From Paraburkholderia edwinii (GTDB taxonomy: Bacteria > Pseudomonadota > Gammaproteobacteria > Burkholderiales > Burkholderiaceae), in assembly GCF_019428685.1 (NCBI RefSeq), contig NZ_CP080096.1, positions 2,790,001 to 2,854,000 on the forward strand: 64,000 nt of DNA, in the 5' to 3' direction. A program made the position numbers and the translations under genes. How positions within the stretch are numbered: the first letter of the stretch is position 1; the number at the start of each line of letters is the position of its first letter. The notes below the pieces were generated by a model. The model did not search any database. It was not told where the DNA came from and saw nothing but the letters and a program-made list of their open reading frames with translations. This document shows, piece after piece, positions 44,682-52,516 of the stretch.

Positions 44682-45894
44682 AGTCGACATCGCCGCGCCG
44701 AAGCGCCCTGCTCATCTGAAACTGGCCGGCATCGCGATCGCGCTGGCCGCCGTTGCGGTGCTCGCGGACGGCATTGCGAGCCGCGTGCACACGCGGCATG
44801 AGGTCGCGAAATGGACCACGCAACAGGCCCTGCCGACCGTCGCAACCATCGAGCCGCAGCCGCTCGCATCGACCCAGCAGCTCGTCTTGCCGGGCCATCT
44901 CGCCGCATGGATCAATGCGCCGATCTATGCGCGCGTGTCGGGCTATCTGCATGCGTGGTACGCCGATATCGGCACGCCGGTGAAAGCCGGGCAACTGCTC
45001 GGCGTGATCGATACACCGGACCTCGATCAGCAGTTCGATCAGGCGCGCGCGGACCTGCGCAAATCGATGGCGACCGAAAAACTCGCGGCCGTCACGGCGC
45101 AACGCTGGACGCAGATGCTTTCGCAGGATTCGGTCTCGCAACAGGAAACCGACGAAAAAACCAGCGACCTCGCCGCGCAACAGGCGACGGTGGCAGCCGA
45201 GCAGGCGAATGTGAATCGCCTCGAAGCGCTCGAATCGTTCAAGCGTATCGTCGCGCCGTTCGACGGCGTCGTCACCGCGCGCGATACCGATGTCGGCGCG
45301 CTGATCGACGCGGGCGGCGGCAACCGGCCGCAACTCTTCACGGTGTCGGACGCGAAACAGCTGCGCGTCTACGTGAGCGTGCCGCAAAGCGAAGCGGCCG
45401 CCGTGCGGCCCGGCATGCAGGCCACACTTAGCGTACCCGAGCGGCCCGGCATGACGTTCAATGCATCACTCGTCGATACCGATCATGCGATCGCGCCATC
45501 GTCGGGAACGTTGCTCGTGCAACTTGCGGTCGACAATCACGCCGGTTTGCTTTTTCCCGGCGAGTATACGGAAGTGCGCTTCGCGCTGCCGACCAATGCG
45601 CATGCGTTGCAAATTCCCGCGAGCGCACTGATTTTCCGGCACAACGGCTTGCAGGTCGCAACCGTCGGCCCGCAGAATCGCGCGGTGATGAAAAGCGTGA
45701 CGATCGCGACCGATCTCGGTGCGCATGTCGTGATCGGTTCGGGCCTCGCCGCCGGCGATCGGGTGATCGACAATCCGCCCGATTCGCTCTCGGCCGGCGA
45801 TCTGGTGCGGGTTGCCGCGGCGACGGCCGGGTCTCCGTCTGCTTCCACTCATACCGCTGAAGCGCAGAACCACGCGGAGCACGCGCATGGGTAG
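44671..45894 (+). CDS. RND efflux periplasmic adaptor (membrane fusion protein)
   Basis: The 407-residue adaptor has one N-terminal membrane anchor ('IAIALAAVAVLADGIA') without a lipobox, a lipoyl/coiled-coil hairpin ('GYLHAWYADIGTPVKAGQLL' and the helices near 120-200), a beta-barrel and a membrane-proximal domain. GGAAA precedes the ATG. It bridges the RND pump and the NodT channel. Its stop overlaps the next start. The C-terminus is His-rich, like the pump's. Confidence 0.92.
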   Translation: MSTEVDIAAPKRPAHLKLAGIAIALAAVAVLADGIASRVHTRHEVAKWTTQQALPTVATIEPQPLASTQQLVLPGHLAAWINAPIYARVSGYLHAWYADIGTPVKAGQLLGVIDTPDLDQQFDQARADLRKSMATEKLAAVTAQRWTQMLSQDSVSQQETDEKTSDLAAQQATVAAEQANVNRLEALESFKRIVAPFDGVVTARDTDVGALIDAGGGNRPQLFTVSDAKQLRVYVSVPQSEAAAVRPGMQATLSVPERPGMTFNASLVDTDHAIAPSSGTLLVQLAVDNHAGLLFPGEYTEVRFALPTNAHALQIPASALIFRHNGLQVATVGPQNRAVMKSVTIATDLGAHVVIGSGLAAGDRVIDNPPDSLSAGDLVRVAAATAGSPSASTHTAEAQNHAEHAHG

Positions 45895-47410
45895 GCGGCG
45901 GAGGTTGCATGCCCCGGCCGCGCGAAGCGCCATCGCGCTTGTCGCCGCGCTTGCCTTGAACGCGTGCTCGCTTGCGCCGCCGTATCAGGTCCCGCCCACC
46001 GCGATCCCGACCTCGTTCAAGGAAAGCGGCCCGTGGCAGCTGGCCCGCCCCGCCGACCGCATACCCCGCGACGGCTGGTGGAAAGTCTTCGACGACACGC
46101 AACTAAGCGCGCTGGAAACGCGCGTCGATGCCGCCAATCCTGACGTGGCCGCTGCCGTTGCGCGCCATGACAAGGCCGAAGCGCTGGTCGACCAGACCCG
46201 CGCCGGCCTCTTTCCGACGATCGGCGCCAATCTCGACGCGACACGCGCGCGGCAATCGGACCGCCGCCCGCTGCGCGGTGCAAACGAACCCGACGACTTC
46301 TATTCGAACACGTTCGCGCTCAGCGCCGATTTCGATCTCGACCTGTGGGGCCGAGTGCGCAACCAGGTAAAGGCCGGCGTTGCGAACGCCCAGGCGAGCG
46401 CGGACGATCTCGCGTCGCTGCAGCTCGACCTGCAGGCCAACCTCGCCGACGACTACTTCATGCTGCGCGGCTTCGACGAACAGCAGCAACTGCTCGCCGA
46501 TGCGGTCGACACGTACCGCCGCGCGCTTGCGCTGACGGTCAGCCGGCACAACGGCGGCATCGCGTCGGGGCTCGATGTGTCACGCGCGCGCACGCAGCTG
46601 CAAATGGCGCTCGCCGCCGCCGACGATACGAGCGCGCGGCGCGCCCTGCTCGAACATGCGATCGCCACCCTGACCGGCACGCCCGCCTCGAGCTTCGCGC
46701 TTGCGCCCGATACGACGCGTTCGCGGTTGCCGTCCGTGCCGACCGGCGTGCCCGCTGTGCTGCTGCAACGGCGCCCCGACATCGCGGCCGCGGAACGCCG
46801 CGTCGCGGCCGCCAACGCGCAAATTGGCGTAGCAAAAGCCGCGTACTACCCCGACATTTCGCTCGGTGCGACCGCAGGCTATCAAACCAGCGTGCTGTCG
46901 CCGTGGTTTATCGCGCCCAACGAAATCTGGTCAATCGGCCCGAACCTTGCGCTCACGCTATTCGACGCGGGACGCCGCCGCGCGGTGACGCGCGAAGCGC
47001 GCGCGCAGCTCGCGCAGAACGGCGCGCAATACAAGGCGACGGTGCTGCTCGCGTTCCAGCAGGTCGAAGACAATCTCGCGCTGCTTCATCATCTCGGCGA
47101 CGAATCGGTCCACGACGACGATGCGCTCGACGCCGCGCAACGCACGTTGAAGCTCGCGACTTCGCGCTACAAGGATGGGGTGGTGAGCTATCTCGATGTG
47201 GTCACCGCGCAGACGACGGCGCTCGATACGCAGATCGCGTCGTCGGACCTCTATACGCGCCGGCTCACGGCGTCGGTCGGGTTGATCCAGGCGCTCGGCG
47301 GCGGGTGGCAAAACGGCAGCGGCAGCGGCAGCGGCGGCGCGCAGGACGCACCGATGGCCCACGATGCACGCGCGACGCAGACCTCCGCACCGCACGCCGC
47401 CGCAGGATGA
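45887..47410 (+). CDS. Outer-membrane efflux lipoprotein, NodT family
   Basis: The 507-residue protein starts with a lipoprotein signal (lipobox 'LNAC', Cys near residue 26), then the two OEP repeats of a TolC-like channel ('LDLDLWGRVRNQVKAG' is the NodT signature). The Gly/Ser/Ala-rich tail is low complexity. It completes the tripartite pump. The final motifs match the truncated gene at the window's left edge. Its stop lies inside a partial inverted repeat (47407-47422) that precedes the DUF4148 gene. Confidence 0.93.
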   Translation: MGRRRRLHAPAARSAIALVAALALNACSLAPPYQVPPTAIPTSFKESGPWQLARPADRIPRDGWWKVFDDTQLSALETRVDAANPDVAAAVARHDKAEALVDQTRAGLFPTIGANLDATRARQSDRRPLRGANEPDDFYSNTFALSADFDLDLWGRVRNQVKAGVANAQASADDLASLQLDLQANLADDYFMLRGFDEQQQLLADAVDTYRRALALTVSRHNGGIASGLDVSRARTQLQMALAAADDTSARRALLEHAIATLTGTPASSFALAPDTTRSRLPSVPTGVPAVLLQRRPDIAAAERRVAAANAQIGVAKAAYYPDISLGATAGYQTSVLSPWFIAPNEIWSIGPNLALTLFDAGRRRAVTREARAQLAQNGAQYKATVLLAFQQVEDNLALLHHLGDESVHDDDALDAAQRTLKLATSRYKDGVVSYLDVVTAQTTALDTQIASSDLYTRRLTASVGLIQALGGGWQNGSGSGSGGAQDAPMAHDARATQTSAPHAAAG

Positions 47411-47422
47411 ACGAGTTTTCAT
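47407..47422. promoter_or_regulatory. Partial inverted repeat ATGAA-N6-TTCAT
   Basis: The sixteen bases ATGAACGAGTTTTCAT match the sites at 38840 and 51014 at their ends (ATGAA and TTTCAT) but only five base pairs are symmetrical. It lies 125 bases before the DUF4148 start and overlaps the preceding stop codon. Confidence 0.3.
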
Positions 47423-47546
47423 CGTCACACGGCCGAACGGCTATGGGGCGCTGCTTACACTGAACCCAGACCGTAGCGATTCACATATACCCATCGACGA
47501 CGGTCTATTTCTTCCTCAGCTTCCGACCCTTAGGATGGCGAATATC

Positions 47547-47837
47547 ATGAAACTTGCACTGATCACCCTTGCACTCGCCGGCGCCACACTGTGCAGCCCG
47601 GTCTTCGCACAAACCTCCATGGCCGCGGGTACGAACACCGCTGCAAACACGGCCGCCAGCGTCGCGCCCACGCCGACGAATCCGTCACCCAGCGTATCGC
47701 AACCGGGCCAGTGGGTGCCGCCGTATGGCCAGCCCCAGACTGGTCTGACCCGTGCACAGGTCTATCAGGATCTCGTTCATGCCGAGCAGGACGGGCAGCT
47801 TCAGTATCTGAACAAGACGCTGTACTCGCACGGTTAA
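47547..47837 (+). CDS. Small secreted DUF4148-type protein
   Basis: The 96-residue product has a Sec signal peptide (cleavage after 'PVFAQ'), a Thr/Ala/Pro-rich linker and a C-terminal block 'TRAQVYQDLVHAEQDGQ' plus 'YLNKTLYSHG' that is shared almost word for word with the gene at 55664. ATG 47547 gives the best signal peptide; ATG 47535 is in frame. It follows the efflux operon but probably has its own promoter. Confidence 0.82.
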   Translation: MKLALITLALAGATLCSPVFAQTSMAAGTNTAANTAASVAPTPTNPSPSVSQPGQWVPPYGQPQTGLTRAQVYQDLVHAEQDGQLQYLNKTLYSHG

Positions 47838-47861
47838 GCAACACGCGCATGAGCGCTCTGC

Positions 47862-48611
47862 TCACGCTTGCGCCGACAGCTGATAGCCGAAGCGGCTCAC
47901 CGTGTCGATCCGCACCTGCGGACAGCGCCCGGCCAGCTTGCGGCGCAAGCGTGACACGACGAGGTTCACGCATGCGGGATCGACCTCTTCCTTCTCCGAC
48001 CACGCGTAACGGATCAACTGATCGCGCGGCACCGGCGCATCGAAGCGGCGCAGCAGGCATTCGAGCAACTGATACTCGCGTCTTGTCAGCGCGACGCGGC
48101 CGACGCCGGCCACGAGTTCGCGCGTGGCTGCATCGAGATGCACAGTGATCGGTAGCGATCCTGATGTCTGCGTGGTTCGAACGGGTTGCCGGGGTTGGGT
48201 GGCCTGTATTGCCTGGGCCGGTTGCATCACCTTTGCAGGCGCCGTCGTGGCCATCCGCTGCAAAGCCGTAATCCGCTCCTGGATCTCGATGAACGAGTAT
48301 GGCGGCGTCAGACACGCGTCGGCGCCCGCGCGCAGCATTCGCACGCGCTGCCCCGCATCGAGCCCGCGTACGAGCGCGATAATGACCGGCGCTTCGTCGA
48401 CCGCCGACAGCGCCGGCAGCGCGTTCAGCAGATCGAACTGCGTGCCCGACTCCATGGCAAGCGCGACGACGGCGTCGAACGGGTCGTGCGCGGCAACGAA
48501 GGCGCCGTCACGGCTGTTGTCGACGCGCTGCACGCTGTGCGCGCTTTCGCGAAAAGCCTTATGCAACCATGTGGCTTCCGGATGATTCGTGGCAATCAAA
48601 AGTATGCGCAT
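47862..48611 (-). CDS. OmpR-type regulator with degenerate (non-phosphorylatable) receiver
   Basis: The 249-residue protein ends in a normal winged-helix domain ('LTRREYQLLECLLRRFDAPV', 'NLVVSRLRRKL'). Its receiver-like N-terminus has lost every catalytic residue: no acidic pair ('LLIATNH'), Leu51 or Ala50 where the phospho-acceptor Asp belongs ('FDAVVALAMES'), and Pro in place of the conserved Lys ('CLTPPYSF'). A Gln/Thr/Pro-rich linker joins the domains. It is the last gene of the operon with a complete two-component pair (75 bases after the kinase), so it may act as a phosphorylation-independent partner or competitor. Confidence 0.85.
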   Translation of the reverse strand: MRILLIATNHPEATWLHKAFRESAHSVQRVDNSRDGAFVAAHDPFDAVVALAMESGTQFDLLNALPALSAVDEAPVIIALVRGLDAGQRVRMLRAGADACLTPPYSFIEIQERITALQRMATTAPAKVMQPAQAIQATQPRQPVRTTQTSGSLPITVHLDAATRELVAGVGRVALTRREYQLLECLLRRFDAPVPRDQLIRYAWSEKEEVDPACVNLVVSRLRRKLAGRCPQVRIDTVSRFGYQLSAQA

Positions 48612-48686
48612 GCGAACGGTGACGAAGAGTCACGAAGGTTTGTCGTTGTGAACACGCGTGGGCGCGCCCGAGGTTTGCAGGCACGT

Positions 48687-50147
48687 TCATGCGAGCGTGT
48701 GCGGCCAGCATTCGACGCTCACGCGCGTGCCGGGCTCGGCACTGCCGATGCGCGCGGAAAAATCGTGCACCCTCAGCACCGCCGACACGATGCCGAGTCC
48801 GAGGCCCGAGCCCGCGATATGCCGCGTATGCTCGCCGCGATAGAAGCGCTGCATGACCGCATGGCGTTCCCCGACCGGAATGCCGGGCCCGTTGTCGATC
48901 ACGTCGACTTGCGGACCGTCGCGCATCTGCGCAAGCTTGACGCACACCGCGCCGCCAGCCGGCGTGAATTTCAGCGCGTTGTCGAGCAGATTGCTCAGTG
49001 CTTCGAACAGCAGCGCGCGATCGCCATGCACGACCTGAACCGCCGTGGCCTCAACGCTGAGCGAAATCGAACGGCTCTCGGCCAACGGTTCATAGAGCTC
49101 GCAGACATCGCGCACGAGCGCATCGAGATGAATTTCCGCAAAACCGCCGCGCCGTTTGAGCGAGCCGATTTCCGAAATGCGCAGCATCGCGCGGAAGCGG
49201 TCGAGCAGCTGGTCGGTTTCTTGTCGCGCGCGCTCGAGCATCGGCATCCAGACATGCGTTTGCCTGTCTCCGCTCGCGCCGCGCGCACTTTCGTCGATAT
49301 GCGCGAGCAAGGACCGGACATGGGCGAGCGGCGTGCGCAGGTCGTGGGCAATGCCGTCGCAGGCGCCTTTCACTTCCGTCATCAGGCGCTCGACTTCGTC
49401 GAGCATGTGGTTGACGAGATGCGACAGCATGTCGAGCTCGTCGCGGCCGCCGACCGGCAAGCGCTGGTTCAGATCGCCTTGCGCGATCAGTTGCGTAACG
49501 CGGCGGATTTCACGCACGCGCCGCATTTGGCGCATGCCGAGCGCAAGCCCGCCCGCCACACCGGCCGCGAGACAAAGGCCGCTGCTCAACAGCAGCGCGT
49601 TCAGTATCGTGTCGCGAATGCGGATGATATGCGTGAGGTCGCGCGCGACCAGCAGCACGTCGCCGTCGCGGCGCCGGACGGCCATCGCTCGCACGACCGG
49701 CGCCGTTTGCGCGCCGGCCAACGGCAACGTGCGATCGAGCGTGACGCCTTTGCGGTCAGTCGGTATGCCCGCCGGAAGCCTCGTGATGTCGCCGGCCAGA
49801 TGCTCGCCGTCCGCGCGAAACAGACCGTAATACGCGGCATGCATGCGTTCGCGCTCGAGCCGGTGTCCGATCGTCTCGGCCAGCTCGGCACGCGGTATCG
49901 CGCCAAAATAGGTGAGCTGCCAGTCCATCACGAGGTCGTTCTGCCGCTCCATTTCACCGGTCACGACCCAGCTCATAAAGCCGAGCAACAGCATGACCGA
50001 TACCGCAAAAATCAGCCCGTAGACCGATAGCAGACGGAACGTCGTGGCGTGCCAGCGCCGTCCGATATCGGGCGCGCGCGTGCGTGAGAAAGCCGCCGAT
50101 GACGCAGATGAGGCGTCCGATGAATCACTGGAAGAAAGCGTGCTCAA
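48687..50147 (-). CDS. Sensor histidine kinase
   Basis: About 486 residues: a Ser-rich N-terminus, transmembrane helices near 45-65 and 170-195, a periplasmic sensor of about 100 residues, HAMP, a HisKA domain with the phosphorylatable His in 'GIAHDLRTPLAHVRS' and a HATPase domain ('NLLDNALKFTP', 'DNGPGIP', 'GSGLGLGIV'). The start is TTG 50147, behind GGAG, overlapping the regulator's stop (TTGA). It phosphorylates the regulator encoded just upstream. Confidence 0.92.
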   Translation of the reverse strand: MSTLSSSDSSDASSASSAAFSRTRAPDIGRRWHATTFRLLSVYGLIFAVSVMLLLGFMSWVVTGEMERQNDLVMDWQLTYFGAIPRAELAETIGHRLERERMHAAYYGLFRADGEHLAGDITRLPAGIPTDRKGVTLDRTLPLAGAQTAPVVRAMAVRRRDGDVLLVARDLTHIIRIRDTILNALLLSSGLCLAAGVAGGLALGMRQMRRVREIRRVTQLIAQGDLNQRLPVGGRDELDMLSHLVNHMLDEVERLMTEVKGACDGIAHDLRTPLAHVRSLLAHIDESARGASGDRQTHVWMPMLERARQETDQLLDRFRAMLRISEIGSLKRRGGFAEIHLDALVRDVCELYEPLAESRSISLSVEATAVQVVHGDRALLFEALSNLLDNALKFTPAGGAVCVKLAQMRDGPQVDVIDNGPGIPVGERHAVMQRFYRGEHTRHIAGSGLGLGIVSAVLRVHDFSARIGSAEPGTRVSVECWPHTLA

Positions 50148-50833
50148 CGTTGCTCCTCGCCGAACATATAGCCAGACCCGCGCATCGTGTGGATCATCGC
50201 GCGCGCACCGGGTGGATCGAGCTTTCTGCGCAGGCGTCCCATATGTACGTCGATCAGGTTCGTGCCCGGATCGAAGTGGTAGCCCCACACCGCTTCGAAC
50301 AGCATCGTGCGCGTGATGGTGCGGCCCGCATGACGCATCATGTATTCGAGCACGCGGTATTCGGTGGGCAGCAAGGCGATCTCCTCGCCATCGCGGCGAA
50401 CCTTACGAGACACAAGGTCCAGCTCGATCGGGCCGACGTTCAGCACCGCTTCCGATTGCGGCATCGGTGCGTTGCGCCGGCGTAGCAGCACTTCGAGCCG
50501 CGCGACCATCTCTTCGGGATCGAACGGTTTCGTCAGGTAGTCGTCACCGCCGGCGCGCAGGCCGCGTACGCGTTCGTCGACGTCGCCGAGCGCGCTCAGC
50601 ATCAGCACCGGCGTTGTCACGCCGATGCTGCGCATCGTTGTAAGAATCGACAGGCCGTCCATGCCGGGCAGCATCCGGTCGAGCGTGATCACGTCATAGT
50701 CGTCGCTCAGCGCGCAAACCATCCCCTCCTTGCCGTTGTCGATCCAGTGCACGGAGAAGCCCCTGCGGCTCAGTTCGTTGACGATCTCGCCCGCGGCAAT
50801 TTCGTCATCTTCGATCGTCAACACTTTCAACAT
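50144..50833 (-). CDS. OmpR-family response regulator
   Basis: The 229-residue regulator has a complete receiver (Asp9/Asp10, Asp52 in 'ITLDRMLP', Lys in 'YLTKPF') and a DNA-binding winged helix ('NLIDVHMGRLRRKL'). It is first in an operon with the sensor kinase and the degenerate-receiver regulator. It is divergent from the porin gene, with the inverted repeat at 51014-51029 between them, making porin and its own operon likely targets. Confidence 0.94.
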   Translation of the reverse strand: MLKVLTIEDDEIAAGEIVNELSRRGFSVHWIDNGKEGMVCALSDDYDVITLDRMLPGMDGLSILTTMRSIGVTTPVLMLSALGDVDERVRGLRAGGDDYLTKPFDPEEMVARLEVLLRRRNAPMPQSEAVLNVGPIELDLVSRKVRRDGEEIALLPTEYRVLEYMMRHAGRTITRTMLFEAVWGYHFDPGTNLIDVHMGRLRRKLDPPGARAMIHTMRGSGYMFGEEQR

Positions 50834-51221
50834 GGTCTTTCAATCGCCTCGCCGGTCGCTTTGTCGTTGCTTCGTGGTTGCCTTGCCGTCGCTTTCGGGG
50901 CTGATGCGCCCGGCTGCGACCGATGCCGTTTATCGGGGAACCGCCCCGGGCATTCGCCCCGTTTCGTTACTGAGAGCTTACGCGCCGCTATCCATCCAAA
51001 CTGTAGCAATTCGATGAAAAAATTTTCATGTTTGCGCCGTGCATCAAGCGCATAGCGGCTCGCGCCCCGATTCAGTTTTACGCAAGAGTTCATTGCACGT
51101 CGTGCATTTGCGTTGCACTGCTACATTCCGTCGCAACGAAGCGTATCGGCTTCGCCAATCCGTTGGCAGCTGCGGATTGCAGCAGGACGGAATCAATGAA
51201 ATCAATGCACGGAGACGACAC
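50834..51221. other. 388-base divergent region between response regulator and porin
   Basis: No gene is supported here. It contains the 16-base inverted repeat at 51014-51029 and the palindrome TGCACG-T-CGTGCA (51094-51106). GGAG lies ten bases before the porin ATG. Confidence 0.55.
51014..51029. promoter_or_regulatory. Inverted repeat ATGAAAA-AA-TTTTCAT
   Basis: A perfect 7+2+7 inverted repeat, about 180 bases from the response-regulator start and 190 from the porin start. It matches the site at 38840-38855 in spacing, ends and AA centre. Confidence 0.5.
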
Positions 51222-52508
51222 ATGATGAAAATACCGAGCGGGAAGTACTGGATTGCCGCCCTCGTGCTCGGATCGCTGATCGATGCCGCACACGCGGACG
51301 ACAGCGACAGCGTCACGCTTTACGGGGTCATGGACGTCGCGGTGGGGGTGGTCGAACATAGTGCGAATGCAAGTTCTTCGTTTCCGACCACGGTGAATCC
51401 TGTCAGCAAGGTCAGCACCCAGTTTCAGAATCCTGTCTACGGCCTCTTCAACGGCGGCATTTCCGATTCGCGGTGGGGCATACGCGGCAACGAAAATCTC
51501 GGCGGCGGATTGAATGCGTTCTTCGATCTCGAATCGGGCTTCAATGCACAGTCAGGTCAGTTGAATAACGCGGCCGCCTCGCTGACGGGTAATAAAAATA
51601 CGGTAGCGGCAGCATCGGCGCTCAACGGCCAGCTATTCAACCGCGACGCTTACATCGGACTGCGCGACGGCAAATTTGGTTCCGTCGAATTCGGCCGTTC
51701 GACGACCTTCGGCTTCGACGTGATCACCGCCTACGATCCGCTGTTCCAGTCGCAGCTGTTTTCGCCGCTCGGCTTTTCGGGATCCTACTCGTCGGGTGGC
51801 ATTACCGAAGGATCCCGAACCGATAACAACATCAAATACACGAACCACGTCGGCGACTTCAACTTCGGCCTTTCATATAGCTTCGGCGGCGTCGCCGGCC
51901 ACTTCGGCGACGGCTCGACCTTCGGCGCCGTGGCCGGCTATCAGAACAACGCATTCGGCATTCAGGCGACTTACTACGAAGCGCGCGACATCGTGCACTC
52001 GGGCGCGCTCGTCGGCGCGAATGCGATCGATAGCCCGCTCATCGGCACCAATGTCGGCGCGCTGTCGCTCAACGACGACTACGACTATATGATCGCCGCC
52101 CGCTACGTGCTCGGCAATGCGACGCTCAAAGGCGGCTACGAACGCTTCGTGATCAAGCCGCCGAGCGACCCGGTGACGCCCGGCACGACGGTGAATTACT
52201 TCGGCTTTACAGGCGCGCTCGGCAACACCACGACGACGACCGCCACCAACGTCTACTTCTTCGGCGGCGACTACCAGTTCACGCCGACCTTCGACGTCGC
52301 GGCCGGCATCTACGATACGCAAACCGAGCAGTCGCAAGGCGTGCTGGGCGGCAACCAGTGGCAGTACTCGCTGCTGGCCGACTATCACTTCACGCGGCGC
52401 ACGGACGTGTACGCCGGATACATGTTCTCGAAGTTCAATGGCGCGGCCTTCAATGGCTTTCAATCGACAAACTATATTCTTGCGACCGGCATACGCACTT
52501 TGTTCTGA
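51222..52508 (+). CDS. Burkholderia-type trimeric general porin
   Basis: The 428-residue protein has a signal peptide (cleavage near 'AAHAD', residue 25), starts its barrel with 'SVTLYGVMDVAVG' and ends in '...TGIRTLF' with the C-terminal Phe required for outer-membrane assembly. 'GSVEFGRSTTFGFD' is the Gram-negative porin motif of the Burkholderia/Neisseria class. It forms a diffusion channel for small solutes. The divergent two-component system is its likely regulator. Tandem ATG codons occur at 51222 and 51225. Confidence 0.94.
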   Translation: MMKIPSGKYWIAALVLGSLIDAAHADDSDSVTLYGVMDVAVGVVEHSANASSSFPTTVNPVSKVSTQFQNPVYGLFNGGISDSRWGIRGNENLGGGLNAFFDLESGFNAQSGQLNNAAASLTGNKNTVAAASALNGQLFNRDAYIGLRDGKFGSVEFGRSTTFGFDVITAYDPLFQSQLFSPLGFSGSYSSGGITEGSRTDNNIKYTNHVGDFNFGLSYSFGGVAGHFGDGSTFGAVAGYQNNAFGIQATYYEARDIVHSGALVGANAIDSPLIGTNVGALSLNDDYDYMIAARYVLGNATLKGGYERFVIKPPSDPVTPGTTVNYFGFTGALGNTTTTTATNVYFFGGDYQFTPTFDVAAGIYDTQTEQSQGVLGGNQWQYSLLADYHFTRRTDVYAGYMFSKFNGAAFNGFQSTNYILATGIRTLF

Positions 52509-52516
52509 TTGATCGC

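Noticed and set aside
48186..50030. A 614-codon open frame on the plus strand opposite the kinase and degenerate regulator
   Set aside because: It is the antisense shadow of two clear minus-strand genes; its translation is Arg/His/Gln-rich low complexity with no family motif.
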